Positions 46,674 through 56,300 of a stretch of 64,000 nucleotides of DNA are shown piece after piece. The number at the start of each line of letters is the position of its first letter. Positions within the stretch are counted from its first letter, which is position 1. The translations under genes were made by a program, and so were the position numbers. The notes beneath the pieces were generated by a model that was given only the letters and a program-made list of their open reading frames with translations, searched no databases and was not told the DNA's origin. Source of the stretch: Corynebacterium sp. sy039 (GTDB lineage: Bacteria; Actinomycetota; Actinomycetes; Mycobacteriales; Mycobacteriaceae); assembly GCF_007904105.1 (NCBI RefSeq), contig NZ_CP042325.1:372001-436000 (forward strand), written 5' to 3'.

Positions 46674-47501
46674 ATGCATAAGAGATTGCCTGGAATACTA
46701 CTTATCATGGCCGTATTCATCATATGGATCGGACAATTTATTACCATGCTGCTATGGCAGGGGATATACATGCCGGAGTATTTTCTCATGGGTGATCTTG
46801 GGGCACGGACGTGCGTAGAGATTGCAGGTCCAGGGGTACCGCGCTATATCTGTAGCCCAGGGCATCGCATATTCACTACCGCACTGTCTATCGGTGGGGT
46901 AGTAATCATTAGTGCAGCGCTGCTGCTGATCAGGGGGCAGAAAACAAAGAACGTGGTCACAGTGGTGCGACCATTACTAGTGTATGCGGGGTTAGGGGCA
47001 CTCATCGTCGCTGGTTTTGGTGCGTTAGGAATTGCTTTTATCGACTCCAGCACGCATAGTTTTGCACATACTACCGCAATGAGCATTTTTATTTTTTCTT
47101 TGTGGGGTTGTTTAGTGAGCTTATGTATTCATGCACTGCGGTATCGTCATCATCGCTCGCGAATGCTCAGCAGCCACGAAAGTGTTGACACGGCGTATGA
47201 GAATCTGATCACCCCAATAATTGCATGGTGTGGGATTGTATTATTAGTCATTTCTCTTGTTGGTTTTGGGCTTTTTATTTCTTCCACATCTCCAGCTCCT
47301 TATGGCACTTATCAGCATATGAGCTGTGATAGTTTATTGCTGTGGCTGCTGATGTTTGGTGCAGCATTAGGCTTTGGATCGACGAAGAATAGGCAGCTGC
47401 GTCGGCAAGCGCAAAGAGATAAAGATGCTGCGATAGTGGCAGCACAAGAGGCATTAACCCAATCAAGTAGCGCCGGCAATGGAAAGATGAATAATGAGTG
47501 A
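46674..47501 (+). CDS. DUF998-like integral membrane protein
   Basis: 275 aa; function unknown. About six hydrophobic segments, the first at residues 7-30 ([20 protein letters not shown]). The segment [17 protein letters not shown] after the first helix is the pattern that suggested DUF998. The C-terminus is a charged Arg/Gln/Ala-rich cytosolic tail. ATG 46674 has only a weak GCGAAG ribosome site; an upstream ATG (46582) is out of frame and a longer frame begins before it. The stop overlaps truA by 8 bp, so the two are coupled, but a functional link is not evident. Confidence 0.65.
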   Translation: MHKRLPGILLIMAVFIIWIGQFITMLLWQGIYMPEYFLMGDLGARTCVEIAGPGVPRYICSPGHRIFTTALSIGGVVIISAALLLIRGQKTKNVVTVVRPLLVYAGLGALIVAGFGALGIAFIDSSTHSFAHTTAMSIFIFSLWGCLVSLCIHALRYRHHRSRMLSSHESVDTAYENLITPIIAWCGIVLLVISLVGFGLFISSTSPAPYGTYQHMSCDSLLLWLLMFGAALGFGSTKNRQLRRQAQRDKDAAIVAAQEALTQSSSAGNGKMNNE

Positions 47502-48345
47502 TGAGATCTTAAGACTGAGATTAGACATTGCCTATGATGGCACGGATTTTCATGGTTGGGCACGTCAAGGGGATCAAGAACTACGGACAGTGCAACGTGT
47601 CCTAGAGGATAATCTGAGTCTTATTTTGCGGTATCCGATTGCTCTGACAGTTGCTGGACGTACTGATGCCGGGGTGCATGCTAGTGGGCAGGTAGCGCAC
47701 TGTGATGTCCCTGCGCATGCGCTTGATACTCGTAGTATTGCTGGTGATCCTCAGCGACTGGTACGCAGGTTAGCACGGCTACTTCCTGAGGATGTTCGTG
47801 TCAATAACTGCACACGCGTCCCTCAAACCTTTGATGCTCGTTTTTCTGCTTTACGACGACACTATCGCTATCGAATTACCACTGCTCAACGCGGTGCTTT
47901 ACCGACGCGTTTGCGAGACACTGCAACCTGGAATCACGATGTGGATATGCTTGTCATGCAAACAATCGCTGATTCTTTAGTAGGACTACATGATTTTGCT
48001 GCCTTTTGTAAATACCGTGAAGGCGCAACGACAATTCGACATCTTGAGCATTTTTCATGGCGAGATATATCAACGCCACAGGAACCGCAACTCTATGAAG
48101 CTCATGTCGTTGCAGATGCTTTTTGCTGGTCAATGGTGAGATCCCTGGTAGGAGCCTGTCTGGTGGCAGGAGAAGGGAAACGACCAGCAGATTTTGCGTC
48201 CTCTCTCTTAGCCCAAGAAGCTCGATCCTCTTTAGTGCCTGTAGCACCAGCTCGAGGTTTAACCTTGACCGCTGTAGATTATCCAGAGGAGGAACAATTG
48301 GCGCAGCGAGCAGTGCAAACAAGAGCTAAGCGCGAAGTGATTTAG
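47494..48345 (+). CDS. truA: tRNA pseudouridine(38-40) synthase
   Basis: 283 aa. Converts uridines 38-40 of the tRNA anticodon stem to pseudouridine. Catalytic Asp58 in [28 protein letters not shown] at the N-terminus and [16 protein letters not shown] are typical TruA segments. It overlaps the preceding membrane-protein gene by 8 bp. It follows rplQ and precedes ESX-4, as in mycobacteria. Confidence 0.95.
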   Translation: MSDEILRLRLDIAYDGTDFHGWARQGDQELRTVQRVLEDNLSLILRYPIALTVAGRTDAGVHASGQVAHCDVPAHALDTRSIAGDPQRLVRRLARLLPEDVRVNNCTRVPQTFDARFSALRRHYRYRITTAQRGALPTRLRDTATWNHDVDMLVMQTIADSLVGLHDFAAFCKYREGATTIRHLEHFSWRDISTPQEPQLYEAHVVADAFCWSMVRSLVGACLVAGEGKRPADFASSLLAQEARSSLVPVAPARGLTLTAVDYPEEEQLAQRAVQTRAKREVI

Positions 48346-48395
48346 GGTAGAAATGCTTTTGGGGTGGTGTTGGGATGATGGTGGGTTTGAGCGTT

Positions 48396-48489
48396 GCAAT
48401 CATCTACTACACCACGATGATTGCTGAGTCAGGACTCACCACTAGCTAGCCATATCGTCCTAGCCATATCTCCTTTTTTATTTTATAAT
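48396..48489 (+). promoter_or_regulatory. eccB upstream region: hairpin, direct repeat and -10 box
   Basis: GCAATCATC/GATGATTGC (48396-48424) is a perfect 9-bp hairpin, followed by the palindrome TGAGTC-AG-GACTCA (48425-48438). CTAGCCATATC then occurs twice (48446-48456, 48460-48470; period 14), immediately upstream of TATAAT (48484-48489). The second repeat covers the -35 position. This looks like an activator or repressor site controlling eccB. Inference from position only. Confidence 0.55.
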
Positions 48490-48580
48490 GCTAACATCTT
48501 TGTGTTTCCTTTCGGTCATGTTGTGTATCAGAAGGAAACATAGGAAACAGGGGCTATAAGGGATAAAAATAGGGGGTAGT

Positions 48581-49933
48581 GTGGTTAGGTTTAATCCAAC
48601 AACAAAAGCGCAATTATCTGGGCATAAGTTTCTTAAGCGGCGCATTGAACACGGGCTAGCTTTGGGAGATATCCGGATGATTCATGACCCACTGGCTAGA
48701 CGTCGTAGAGCTTTGTTCTTTGGGCTTGCAACGAGTGCATTGTTGGTGGTTGGCTCATTGGCTCTAGCGTTTTTTGCTCCACAGGCGCATCCGGGTGACG
48801 CACGTATTATTGAAGCTCAATCTGGGCAGCTTTTTGTGCAGATCGACCAAGCGTATCATCCGGTAAATAATTTGGCGTCAGCGCGTTTGGTGGTTGGAGA
48901 AGCGGAAAAACCTCAACGCATTTCCGATAGTCTATTAGCGGATTTTCCGAAAGCGGTTCCTATTGGGATTATTGACGCTCCAGGAATTTTTGATTCCAGG
49001 AGACACCCTTATGCGTTAGATTGGTTTGCGTGCCACTACACTGATACACCCGAAACACGTACGCAGGTTGCAGCAGATAGGCTGACCCTTATTGCTCATA
49101 AAAGAAGTGAAAACATCAAGCAGTATGCTTTATCGGATATAGGTGATTCAGGGCATCAAGCAGCATTTTTGGCACGAGTTGCTGACCAAGATTATCTTGT
49201 TACAGCTGCTGGTCGTCAATTATTACCTCCGGAAGAATCGCCTTTTGGTCGTAGCGTTCGACGTTCCTTAGGTATTAGTCACCAGACGCCCAGGTGGATA
49301 CCGCCTGCAGAGTTATTTAGTGCGATTACAGAGCTTGTTCCTATGGCTGTGCCAGATCCTCGGGCACAGGTTTGGAAAACATCTACTTCTTTCGAGGAAG
49401 AAACCCGCAGCACAGAACTATCTGCTGAAGGTAAGTCGGTTTTGCAGGAACAATTTTGGTTGTATTTAGATGATAAGGTCACAGAAATTAGCACACTACA
49501 AGCAGAGATTTTGGTTGAACTAGGATATGTGCTTCAGACAGTGCAATCGGCAGAGATTGCGAATAAAGAGGATCTGAACTATGAGGTGCTTTTGCTATCT
49601 CAGCTAGTTGAGATGGAGAATCCAAGTAAGAAAAATGTTTGTGTTACTCAGCAGGCACAGGTTGTGCTCCTTGAAGAAAATACGCAGCCTTTAATGCTAT
49701 CGGGCAGTAGTGTTGCTACACACTATCAATCGGTAGGTACAAGTATTGCAGTTGATACTGGGCAAGGCACCCACATTATTTCGGAGACAGGCTTGAGGCA
49801 CCAAGTTGCTGATCAGGGAACGCTTGAGGCATTAGGTATTGGTGAGGTTCATGATATTCCGTGGTTATTTCTACGGTTATTGCCAGAAGGAACGCCATTG
49901 ACTAAAGAGAAAGCACTGATGCCGATTTACTGA
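48581..49933 (+). CDS. eccB: ESX-4 type VII secretion core protein EccB
   Basis: 450 aa. A short cytosolic N-terminus (FNPTTKAQLSGHKFLKRRIEHGL), one membrane segment at about 44-66, then a large extracytoplasmic domain with HPGDARIIEAQSGQLFVQI and the conserved cysteines Cys151 (FACHYTD) and Cys354 (NVCVTQ), expected to form a disulfide. EccB is a core component of the membrane complex with EccC and EccD. GTG start after GGGGGTAG. First gene of the ESX-4 locus, in the truA-eccB position of Mycobacterium. EccB homologues may hydrolyse ATP, but no motif is clear here. Confidence 0.9.
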   Translation: MVRFNPTTKAQLSGHKFLKRRIEHGLALGDIRMIHDPLARRRRALFFGLATSALLVVGSLALAFFAPQAHPGDARIIEAQSGQLFVQIDQAYHPVNNLASARLVVGEAEKPQRISDSLLADFPKAVPIGIIDAPGIFDSRRHPYALDWFACHYTDTPETRTQVAADRLTLIAHKRSENIKQYALSDIGDSGHQAAFLARVADQDYLVTAAGRQLLPPEESPFGRSVRRSLGISHQTPRWIPPAELFSAITELVPMAVPDPRAQVWKTSTSFEEETRSTELSAEGKSVLQEQFWLYLDDKVTEISTLQAEILVELGYVLQTVQSAEIANKEDLNYEVLLLSQLVEMENPSKKNVCVTQQAQVVLLEENTQPLMLSGSSVATHYQSVGTSIAVDTGQGTHIISETGLRHQVADQGTLEALGIGEVHDIPWLFLRLLPEGTPLTKEKALMPIY

Positions 49934-50077
49934 TTTTGTTGATGTTGTGCAGAGATTCTCTTCTTGCGAGTAGAAGCAAGTAGGCTCGAGGAGATAGCGT
50001 TAAGCAATGCAAAGATAGAAAATGCTTGTAATCGACTGTAAGCTCATATCAACCTCGAATTGAAAGTTGGGAATCTC

Positions 50078-50497
50078 ATGGGGAAAATGCGTGATGCAGT
50101 GAGCGAAAAAATCGACAAGATTGAACGACATCATGCAGCTCTAAAAACACGACGCTTTGGATTCTTGGTGCGTCCACTGACTCTGTTTCTAGGCTCACTT
50201 ATTACCATTATCGGTATTGTGACTATCCCTTTTCCAGGACCAGGGTGGCTCACTGTCTTCATTGGAGTAGGCATTTTATCGCTCGAAGCACATTGGGCGC
50301 AGAGGCTATTGAAATGGGGAATTCACAAATACGAGCAGTTTTTTCTTTGGTATAAAAACCAAAATAAAAAGATACGCTACGGGATCATCTTCGCTACTTG
50401 TTTATGCGTTTGGATTTGTGTAGCAGTGGCAGCGTACATAAGTTGGAAATGCGGAGCAATCCCTGCATTAGACCCAATCATGACAAAATTTTTCTAA
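50078..50497 (+). CDS. PGPGW-type small membrane protein (TIGR02611-like)
   Basis: 139 aa. A charged N-terminus (KMRDAVSEKIDKIERHHAAL) is followed by a hydrophobic pair of helices that include PFPGPGWLTVFIGVGILSLE, the PGPGW motif, and a third membrane segment near the C-terminus (about 105-125). Function unknown. I start at ATG 50078 with TTGGGA upstream; TTG 50060 would add six residues. It lies between eccB and mycP and is convergent with mycP, the stop codons only 12 bp apart. Location suggests, but does not show, a role with ESX-4. Confidence 0.75.
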   Translation: MGKMRDAVSEKIDKIERHHAALKTRRFGFLVRPLTLFLGSLITIIGIVTIPFPGPGWLTVFIGVGILSLEAHWAQRLLKWGIHKYEQFFLWYKNQNKKIRYGIIFATCLCVWICVAVAAYISWKCGAIPALDPIMTKFF

Positions 50498-50509
50498 GTA
50501 GCGAGTGCG

Positions 50510-51751
50510 CTAATTCTTGTTCATTCTTTTGCTACGCAGCCCTGCGAGAAATAGGGAAAAACAGATGATTGCGCTGAGGACACCACATGAAGTGAGCGTA
50601 TAAGAATGGAATAATCGATCCTCATTATGTTTTTGCTCATCTTTTTTCGTCGAAAGTCTTATGTGGTGCGTGGGTACTGGTGTTGAGCGCAACATACTAA
50701 TTACTCGTTCCGGAATAACAGCACCAGAAACGGGATCTACGCTATCAAATAATAAGGATCGAATTTCTGCATTGGAGGCATAGGGCATTCTTTGTTTGAG
50801 CAAGGCTGCCAAACCGGTGACTATCGGAGCCGCAAAGCTCGTTCCCTCGAATGGTGTTAGCGAGTTACCATTGACTATCCCCGCACTCATGCCTCCGTCA
50901 TGTATGTCAAGACCGGCATAAACATGACCAAGGACGCTCAAAGAAGGTAGGGGAGAGCGTAGTGAATAATCTGCGATTGTTCTGGAATCTTTCAGTGAAG
51001 AAACCCTAATAACATTTGGTTTATGAGCTGGCAATGCTACTGATCCTTGAGGGCATGCACTTGACTCATTGCCTGCAGCTGCCACAATAAGAACATTATG
51101 CTGCTCCGCTAAGGCAAGTGCTGAATCTAGCTGATATGTGACCGCTGGATCAGCATCAGCAGGAAGACAACTTACAACAGAGATATTGATAATATGCGCG
51201 CCTTGTTCCACTGCTGCAACAATCGCTTGGGTTAATGAATCCAAAGTACCACTACCTGATTCATCAGAATCATCTTTATGAGTACGGATGAGGGCGCTTG
51301 TTTGACGTAGAGATAATAATTCAACATCCGGTGCTACACCGACGACGGCATCACCATGATCACGTGCTGCAATAATTCCTGCGACGATGGTGCCATGTGC
51401 ATCACAATCCTCTAGTGCAGAGAATTTCTGTTCACCGTCAAGGAAATCACCCCCATCTTGTACCACACCAAGGCGTGGATGCGCATAAACACCAGTGTCA
51501 ATCACTGCCACTCGTATTCCTACACCAGTGGCAAAACGATGAGCTGCCCGGTATGAATCTGCTAATTGTGCTTGCTGCCTAATATCATTGTCTGATGCTT
51601 GAAGCGTTGGTGCGCACTTTTGTTCTTGAGCAAATGCTTGAGGGGCATATGGCAGAAATAAGCAGGAAGTGAGGATGGTGAAACTAAGAAAAATATATAG
51701 CGAGTATGTGATCTTTTTGTGCGCCATGTAGAAGTAGCGGTATGTAATCAT
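50510..51751 (-). CDS. mycP: Type VII secretion mycosin (subtilisin-family protease MycP)
   Basis: 413 aa. Signal peptide about 14-41 (AQAFA then QEQ), subtilisin domain with triad Asp85 (AVIDTGV), His119 (DAHGTIVAG) and Ser305 (GTSFAAP), oxyanion Asn228 (AAAGNESS), and a C-terminal membrane anchor at about 385-405. This is the domain order of mycosins, which stabilise and modify the ESX membrane complex. AGGAGG is 10 nt before ATG 51751; the longer frame has no site. Follows eccD with a 17-bp gap. Confidence 0.92.
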   Translation of the reverse strand: MITYRYFYMAHKKITYSLYIFLSFTILTSCLFLPYAPQAFAQEQKCAPTLQASDNDIRQQAQLADSYRAAHRFATGVGIRVAVIDTGVYAHPRLGVVQDGGDFLDGEQKFSALEDCDAHGTIVAGIIAARDHGDAVVGVAPDVELLSLRQTSALIRTHKDDSDESGSGTLDSLTQAIVAAVEQGAHIINISVVSCLPADADPAVTYQLDSALALAEQHNVLIVAAAGNESSACPQGSVALPAHKPNVIRVSSLKDSRTIADYSLRSPLPSLSVLGHVYAGLDIHDGGMSAGIVNGNSLTPFEGTSFAAPIVTGLAALLKQRMPYASNAEIRSLLFDSVDPVSGAVIPERVISMLRSTPVPTHHIRLSTKKDEQKHNEDRLFHSYTLTSCGVLSAIICFSLFLAGLRSKRMNKN

Positions 51752-51768
51752 GATGCTGTTTCCTCCTG

Positions 51769-53166
51769 TTATCCGAGAGATCGAATGAACGAAAAAACTC
51801 CGGCTAAATGCGCGCATAATGGCAAGCAAGCTGCGATTGATAAAGATTCACAGCGTTCTAACCACACAATAGTAGTGGGTTGAAAATAAAGATCTCGTTG
51901 CTTTGACCTCAAGGAATATAGTGAAAAACAAATAATCACTAGCACTGGTATTATTGCGGCAACCATAGAAATAGGGTTCTCGAATTGGGTAGCGTGAATT
52001 GACGAAAGCAGGCAAGAAAGGCCGCTAAGCCACATAGCCCACGTGGTTATTGCGCTAATAAAACGATGCGCATGAAGTAAAAGGGCAAGACCGAGCGTGG
52101 TAGTTAGTGCTTGGCTGAAACTATCAGCATAGAAACTAAGTGATAGTGCACAAATACATATAAATACTGACGTTCCGATAGTGATGCCAGCAACCAATGC
52201 GTGTGCGTTATCGATTGCATTGGCACAATTGTTTGCATCGTCTATGGTGTTTTCTTCATCACTCAGAGACAAGTCCTGACCAGCACTAGGAAGACGAGGT
52301 ATGCGTATTTTTGCAACTAGCATGGCGATATTTGGAGTGTACATCGTGGTTATTAGTGCATTCCCAAGCCCCAAAGCGCATATGTTGCGTAGCCAAGGCA
52401 AAGCGTGAGGAGCAGCATCGAACGGACTGAGCACTAAAAAAGCTGCAGGACTAGATCCTGCCATGAGGAAAAAGAAACTAGCAACAGCTGCTGCATGGGT
52501 AATGTGTATTTTTCCTGCGACGATAGCAATGCCAATGCATAATAGGGCGCTCAGTGAGGCAAGGAGTACTGCCAATCCTGCATGAGGAGCGCTGATCAAA
52601 AATATTTTTTCTTGAATAAGAATGGAAAAGACACCGATTGCCGTCGATAAGCAACTAAAAGTTAACAGTGATGAAGTGTGTTTCCAGCTGCACAGTGATA
52701 AGCCGCATAGTCCCACTGCAAGTAATCGGCTAAAAGGGGCAATAGGGATAGGTAGCAAGAAAACAAAGAGTGCAAAAGCGAGGAACCCACCGTATAGTGC
52801 GGTCACAAGGGTATGTTGTAAGTGGGCTGTGCTTATAGTTTGGGCATAATCTGCTAGCGCCTCGGCAGCATCTTTGGAAATAGGTGAGAAATACTGTTCT
52901 TGTGGGCTAAGCACAATGATTGCTCCGTGCTCTAGGCCTGTGTGAACAAGGGGGGTGAACAGATCAATAGGCTTCCCGCTTGCAGTGTGTGCTTGCCATT
53001 GGGTAGAAGATTCCAATGCGTCGCATAACCTAAGAATCTCAGGTAGTGCCTCTGCTAGTGAAGAACTGGCAGGAAGGGCACAGTCATGTCCTTTTCGTAT
53101 TGCCTCAATATCGGTACCGAGATTAAAGCGAATATGCGCTCGTAAATAGTGATCAGCGGATATCAT
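51769..53166 (-). CDS. eccD: ESX-4 type VII secretion membrane channel protein EccD
   Basis: 465 aa. A ubiquitin-like N-terminal domain (about 1-110, including AHIRFNLGTDIEAIRKG) precedes a membrane part with about eleven hydrophobic segments. The order and length match EccD, which forms the two-barrel channel core of the complex. TTGGAG lies 5 nt before the ATG. Cotranscribed with mycP and divergent from eccC across 221 bp. Codon choice is AT-richer (ATA, AGA) than in the ribosomal genes. Confidence 0.87.
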   Translation of the reverse strand: MISADHYLRAHIRFNLGTDIEAIRKGHDCALPASSSLAEALPEILRLCDALESSTQWQAHTASGKPIDLFTPLVHTGLEHGAIIVLSPQEQYFSPISKDAAEALADYAQTISTAHLQHTLVTALYGGFLAFALFVFLLPIPIAPFSRLLAVGLCGLSLCSWKHTSSLLTFSCLSTAIGVFSILIQEKIFLISAPHAGLAVLLASLSALLCIGIAIVAGKIHITHAAAVASFFFLMAGSSPAAFLVLSPFDAAPHALPWLRNICALGLGNALITTMYTPNIAMLVAKIRIPRLPSAGQDLSLSDEENTIDDANNCANAIDNAHALVAGITIGTSVFICICALSLSFYADSFSQALTTTLGLALLLHAHRFISAITTWAMWLSGLSCLLSSIHATQFENPISMVAAIIPVLVIICFSLYSLRSKQRDLYFQPTTIVWLERCESLSIAACLPLCAHLAGVFSFIRSLG

Positions 53167-53387
53167 TTTTCTCCAATAGTTGTTCTAATGCCAGTTGTGT
53201 TTTTAGACGCGAGGATTTCTGGAATGGTTCCGTGGAGAAAAATTTTGTTAAAAGCTGGCACAAAAATATGTATTTGTTTTAGAATAAAAAATGTATTAGC
53301 CCTTTGGTTGCATCGCAGATATGTGGCTTCTTTATCTAGAAGAGAACTAAAGCGGAAATACGCAAGGGGATCATTGGGGGGAGTAAA
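53167..53387. promoter_or_regulatory. Divergent intergenic region eccD / eccC
   Basis: 221 bp serving both directions. TATTCT on the minus strand (plus AGAATA at 53281-53286) is a possible eccD -10 box, and TTTATCTAGA near 53331 is near the eccC start. ATGTATT is repeated about 22 bp apart (53268, 53291). No gene fits. Assignments are tentative. Confidence 0.35.
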
Positions 53388-56300
53388 ATGAGGCTTTTTT
53401 CGCGCAGTCGGAACAAAAGTAAAGCAAAAAATACGACGCACCATCTCAAGGTGGATACCGGAACAAGTGCGCGCATAAGAGCACGTAAACGTGCTAATAC
53501 GCCTGTCGCTTCGGAGGGAATAAGCCAACAAGCATATCGAGAGAGGCACGATTCTTTTTCACTAAGTCGAATTGTAGATCTTGATTCCTACACATATGTT
53601 AATGATCTTCCTGAGTTGCCCAGTGCACCTATTGTTCCTGAAGCAGTACCACAGGCAGCAAAGTCTCAACCGGTTTCTTTTATGCGGGCATTTATGCCGT
53701 TAATCATGGTCGTCATGGTGATTGGCATGGTAGGGCTTATGGTAGCTTCAGGAACCACGATCAACCCCATGATGCTGATTTTTCCGCTCATGATGGCGAT
53801 GAGTGCAATTATGATGTTTGGTTCAACTCCCGGCGAAGATATTGATGAAGTTCGCAGAACATATTTGCGCCACCTCAGCGCGTTAAGGGGAAAAATAAAT
53901 AACAATGCTGCAGCACAACGTGAGCATGAGCTATATCATTATCCTGCGCCACAGCATTTGTGGCTTATGACTGAGCAACCTCGATTATGGGCGATAAGTG
54001 CACATGAGGATAGAGCATTGGCAATTCGTGTTGGGGTTGGCATGAAAGCACTGTGTACTCCTCTTTCTCCTAAAAATATAGGAGCCATAGAAGATTTAGA
54101 TCCGGTATGCGCAGTGGGTTTGCGTAGACTTATCCGGTCTGGTGAAACAGTAACGCAATTGCCAATTGTGATTCAGCTGCGCGCTTTTCCTATAGTGTTT
54201 TTGTATGGCGCACAAGCGTTAGATCTCATGCGGGCAATGATCATCAATCTCACTTATCACCATGATCCGCAAACGGTAGCTATAGCGGTATATAGCACTA
54301 AGTTGCAGTGGTGCAAATGGTTGCCGCATACCTATGATGTTGATAATGCGAGCTATAAAATTTTGATTTTGGACATGGACAATATGTCTTTATCCTCGGA
54401 CGAAATACATATAGTTCTCTCTGGGCAACAGTGGACTAGTGTCTTATGTTTTAGTGAAAAGAAACAAAATTCTTTATTTTTGCTTAAAGCAGAAGATGAA
54501 GGATTGGTGTTGTGCGTTGATGAAAAAATAAGGGTGCAAACGCAACAGGGGGAAGAGGAAATTGCTACAGCAGATTGTATATCTCATGGTGAGGCTGAAC
54601 TTTTTGCGCGGATGCTAACAAAATATCGGCGTAATGATCAAAACGAAAGTCTAAAAAACGAGTTATGTTCTTTGTTGGGGATACATGAATGCTCCCCAAA
54701 GGAACTTCGCAGGTTGTGGTTCTCTTCTGAACGGGAGCGGTTAGCTGTACCTATTGGTCTGGATATTGATGGAAAACCTCTCATCATTGATATTAAAGAA
54801 TCAGCGCATGGTGGAATGGGACCACATGGTTTATGCGTAGGGGCAACTGGTTCAGGAAAATCTGAGTTGCTGAGGACACTGGTTGTTGCAATGGCTGCAG
54901 CTCATAGTCCAGAACAGCTTAATTTTGTTCTCGTTGATTTTAAGGGGGGAGCTACATTCTTAGGCTTAGAAAAACTGCCTCATACTTCGGCGGTTATCAC
55001 AAACCTTGAAGAAGAATCAGTCTTGGTTGAGCGTATGTATGACGCTATTTCTGGCGAGTTGCATCGACGGCAAGAATTGCTGCGTCATGCTGGCAACTAT
55101 GCCAATGTCGGTGAATATACCAAGGCTCGAGAAACAGAACTCGCGCACAAAGGCCATACAGATTTAGAACCGCTTCCGGCATTGTTTATTGTGGTTGATG
55201 AATTTTCTGAACTATTGGGTCAGCATCCAGATTTTGCGGATCTATTCGTTGCTGTGGGCAGACTAGGGCGATCATTACATATACATCTTTTGCTAGCTTC
55301 GCAGCGTCTTGATGAAGGAAGATTGCGTGGTCTTGATTCTCACTTGAGTTATCGGATTGGCTTAAAGACGTTTTCTAGTGCGGAATCTCGTCAAGTGCTT
55401 GGCATTGCAGATGCCTATCAACTTCCTAATACACCTGGAGCAGGGTACTGTAAAACAACTTCTGATGAGTTGATACGATTTCAGACTGCCTATGTATCTG
55501 GGGTAATTGAAACTCTGCACAAGAATGAACAGCAGGGTGATACTTATGATTCATGCAACGGTGAAGTATCGCAAACAATACAGAAAGTAAAACTATGGCA
55601 AAATTGGGAAGACCTCATAATATCTGAAGAACAGACTCGTATCGCGGATCCTCATGGAAGAACGCTTGTCGACGTTCTTGTTGAGGCAAGTACCGCTTTG
55701 GCAAAGGACTCTGGATACTTAGCTCGTGCCATTTGGTTGCCGCCATTGCCAAAAGAATTAGCACTTGCTGAGGTGAAACAAGCACAAGGATTTTTGCACG
55801 TAAATCTGGGAATTATTGATCGCCCATACCATCAGAGTCAAGATGTTTTTACTATTGCGTTTACGGGACAAAATGGGCATATAGCCATCTGTGGAGGGCC
55901 GCAGACTGGGAAAACCACTGCAGTGCGTAGTCTGCTACTTGGGTTATGTCTGACGCATACTACAGAGGATATACGATTCTATATTCTCGACTTAGCCGGC
56001 ACAGCTTTAGCTCAAATGTGCTCTCTACCGCATATTGCGGGCATAGCGCATCGTTATGAAGAAGAAAAGATCAGAAGGACAGTCGATGAAGTCATTGGTT
56101 TGATTGAGTCACCTGAATCTCGTCATACATTCCTAGTAGTAGATGGTTGGCATGTACTCAATAGTGAGTATGATGACATGCTTGACAAACTAGCCTATAT
56201 TGCTTCCGACGGATTGGCAGCTCGGGTACATTTGATTGTTACGACACCACGGTGGAGCAGTATTCGACCTGTTGTGCGGGATCTTATTTCTCAGCGTATA

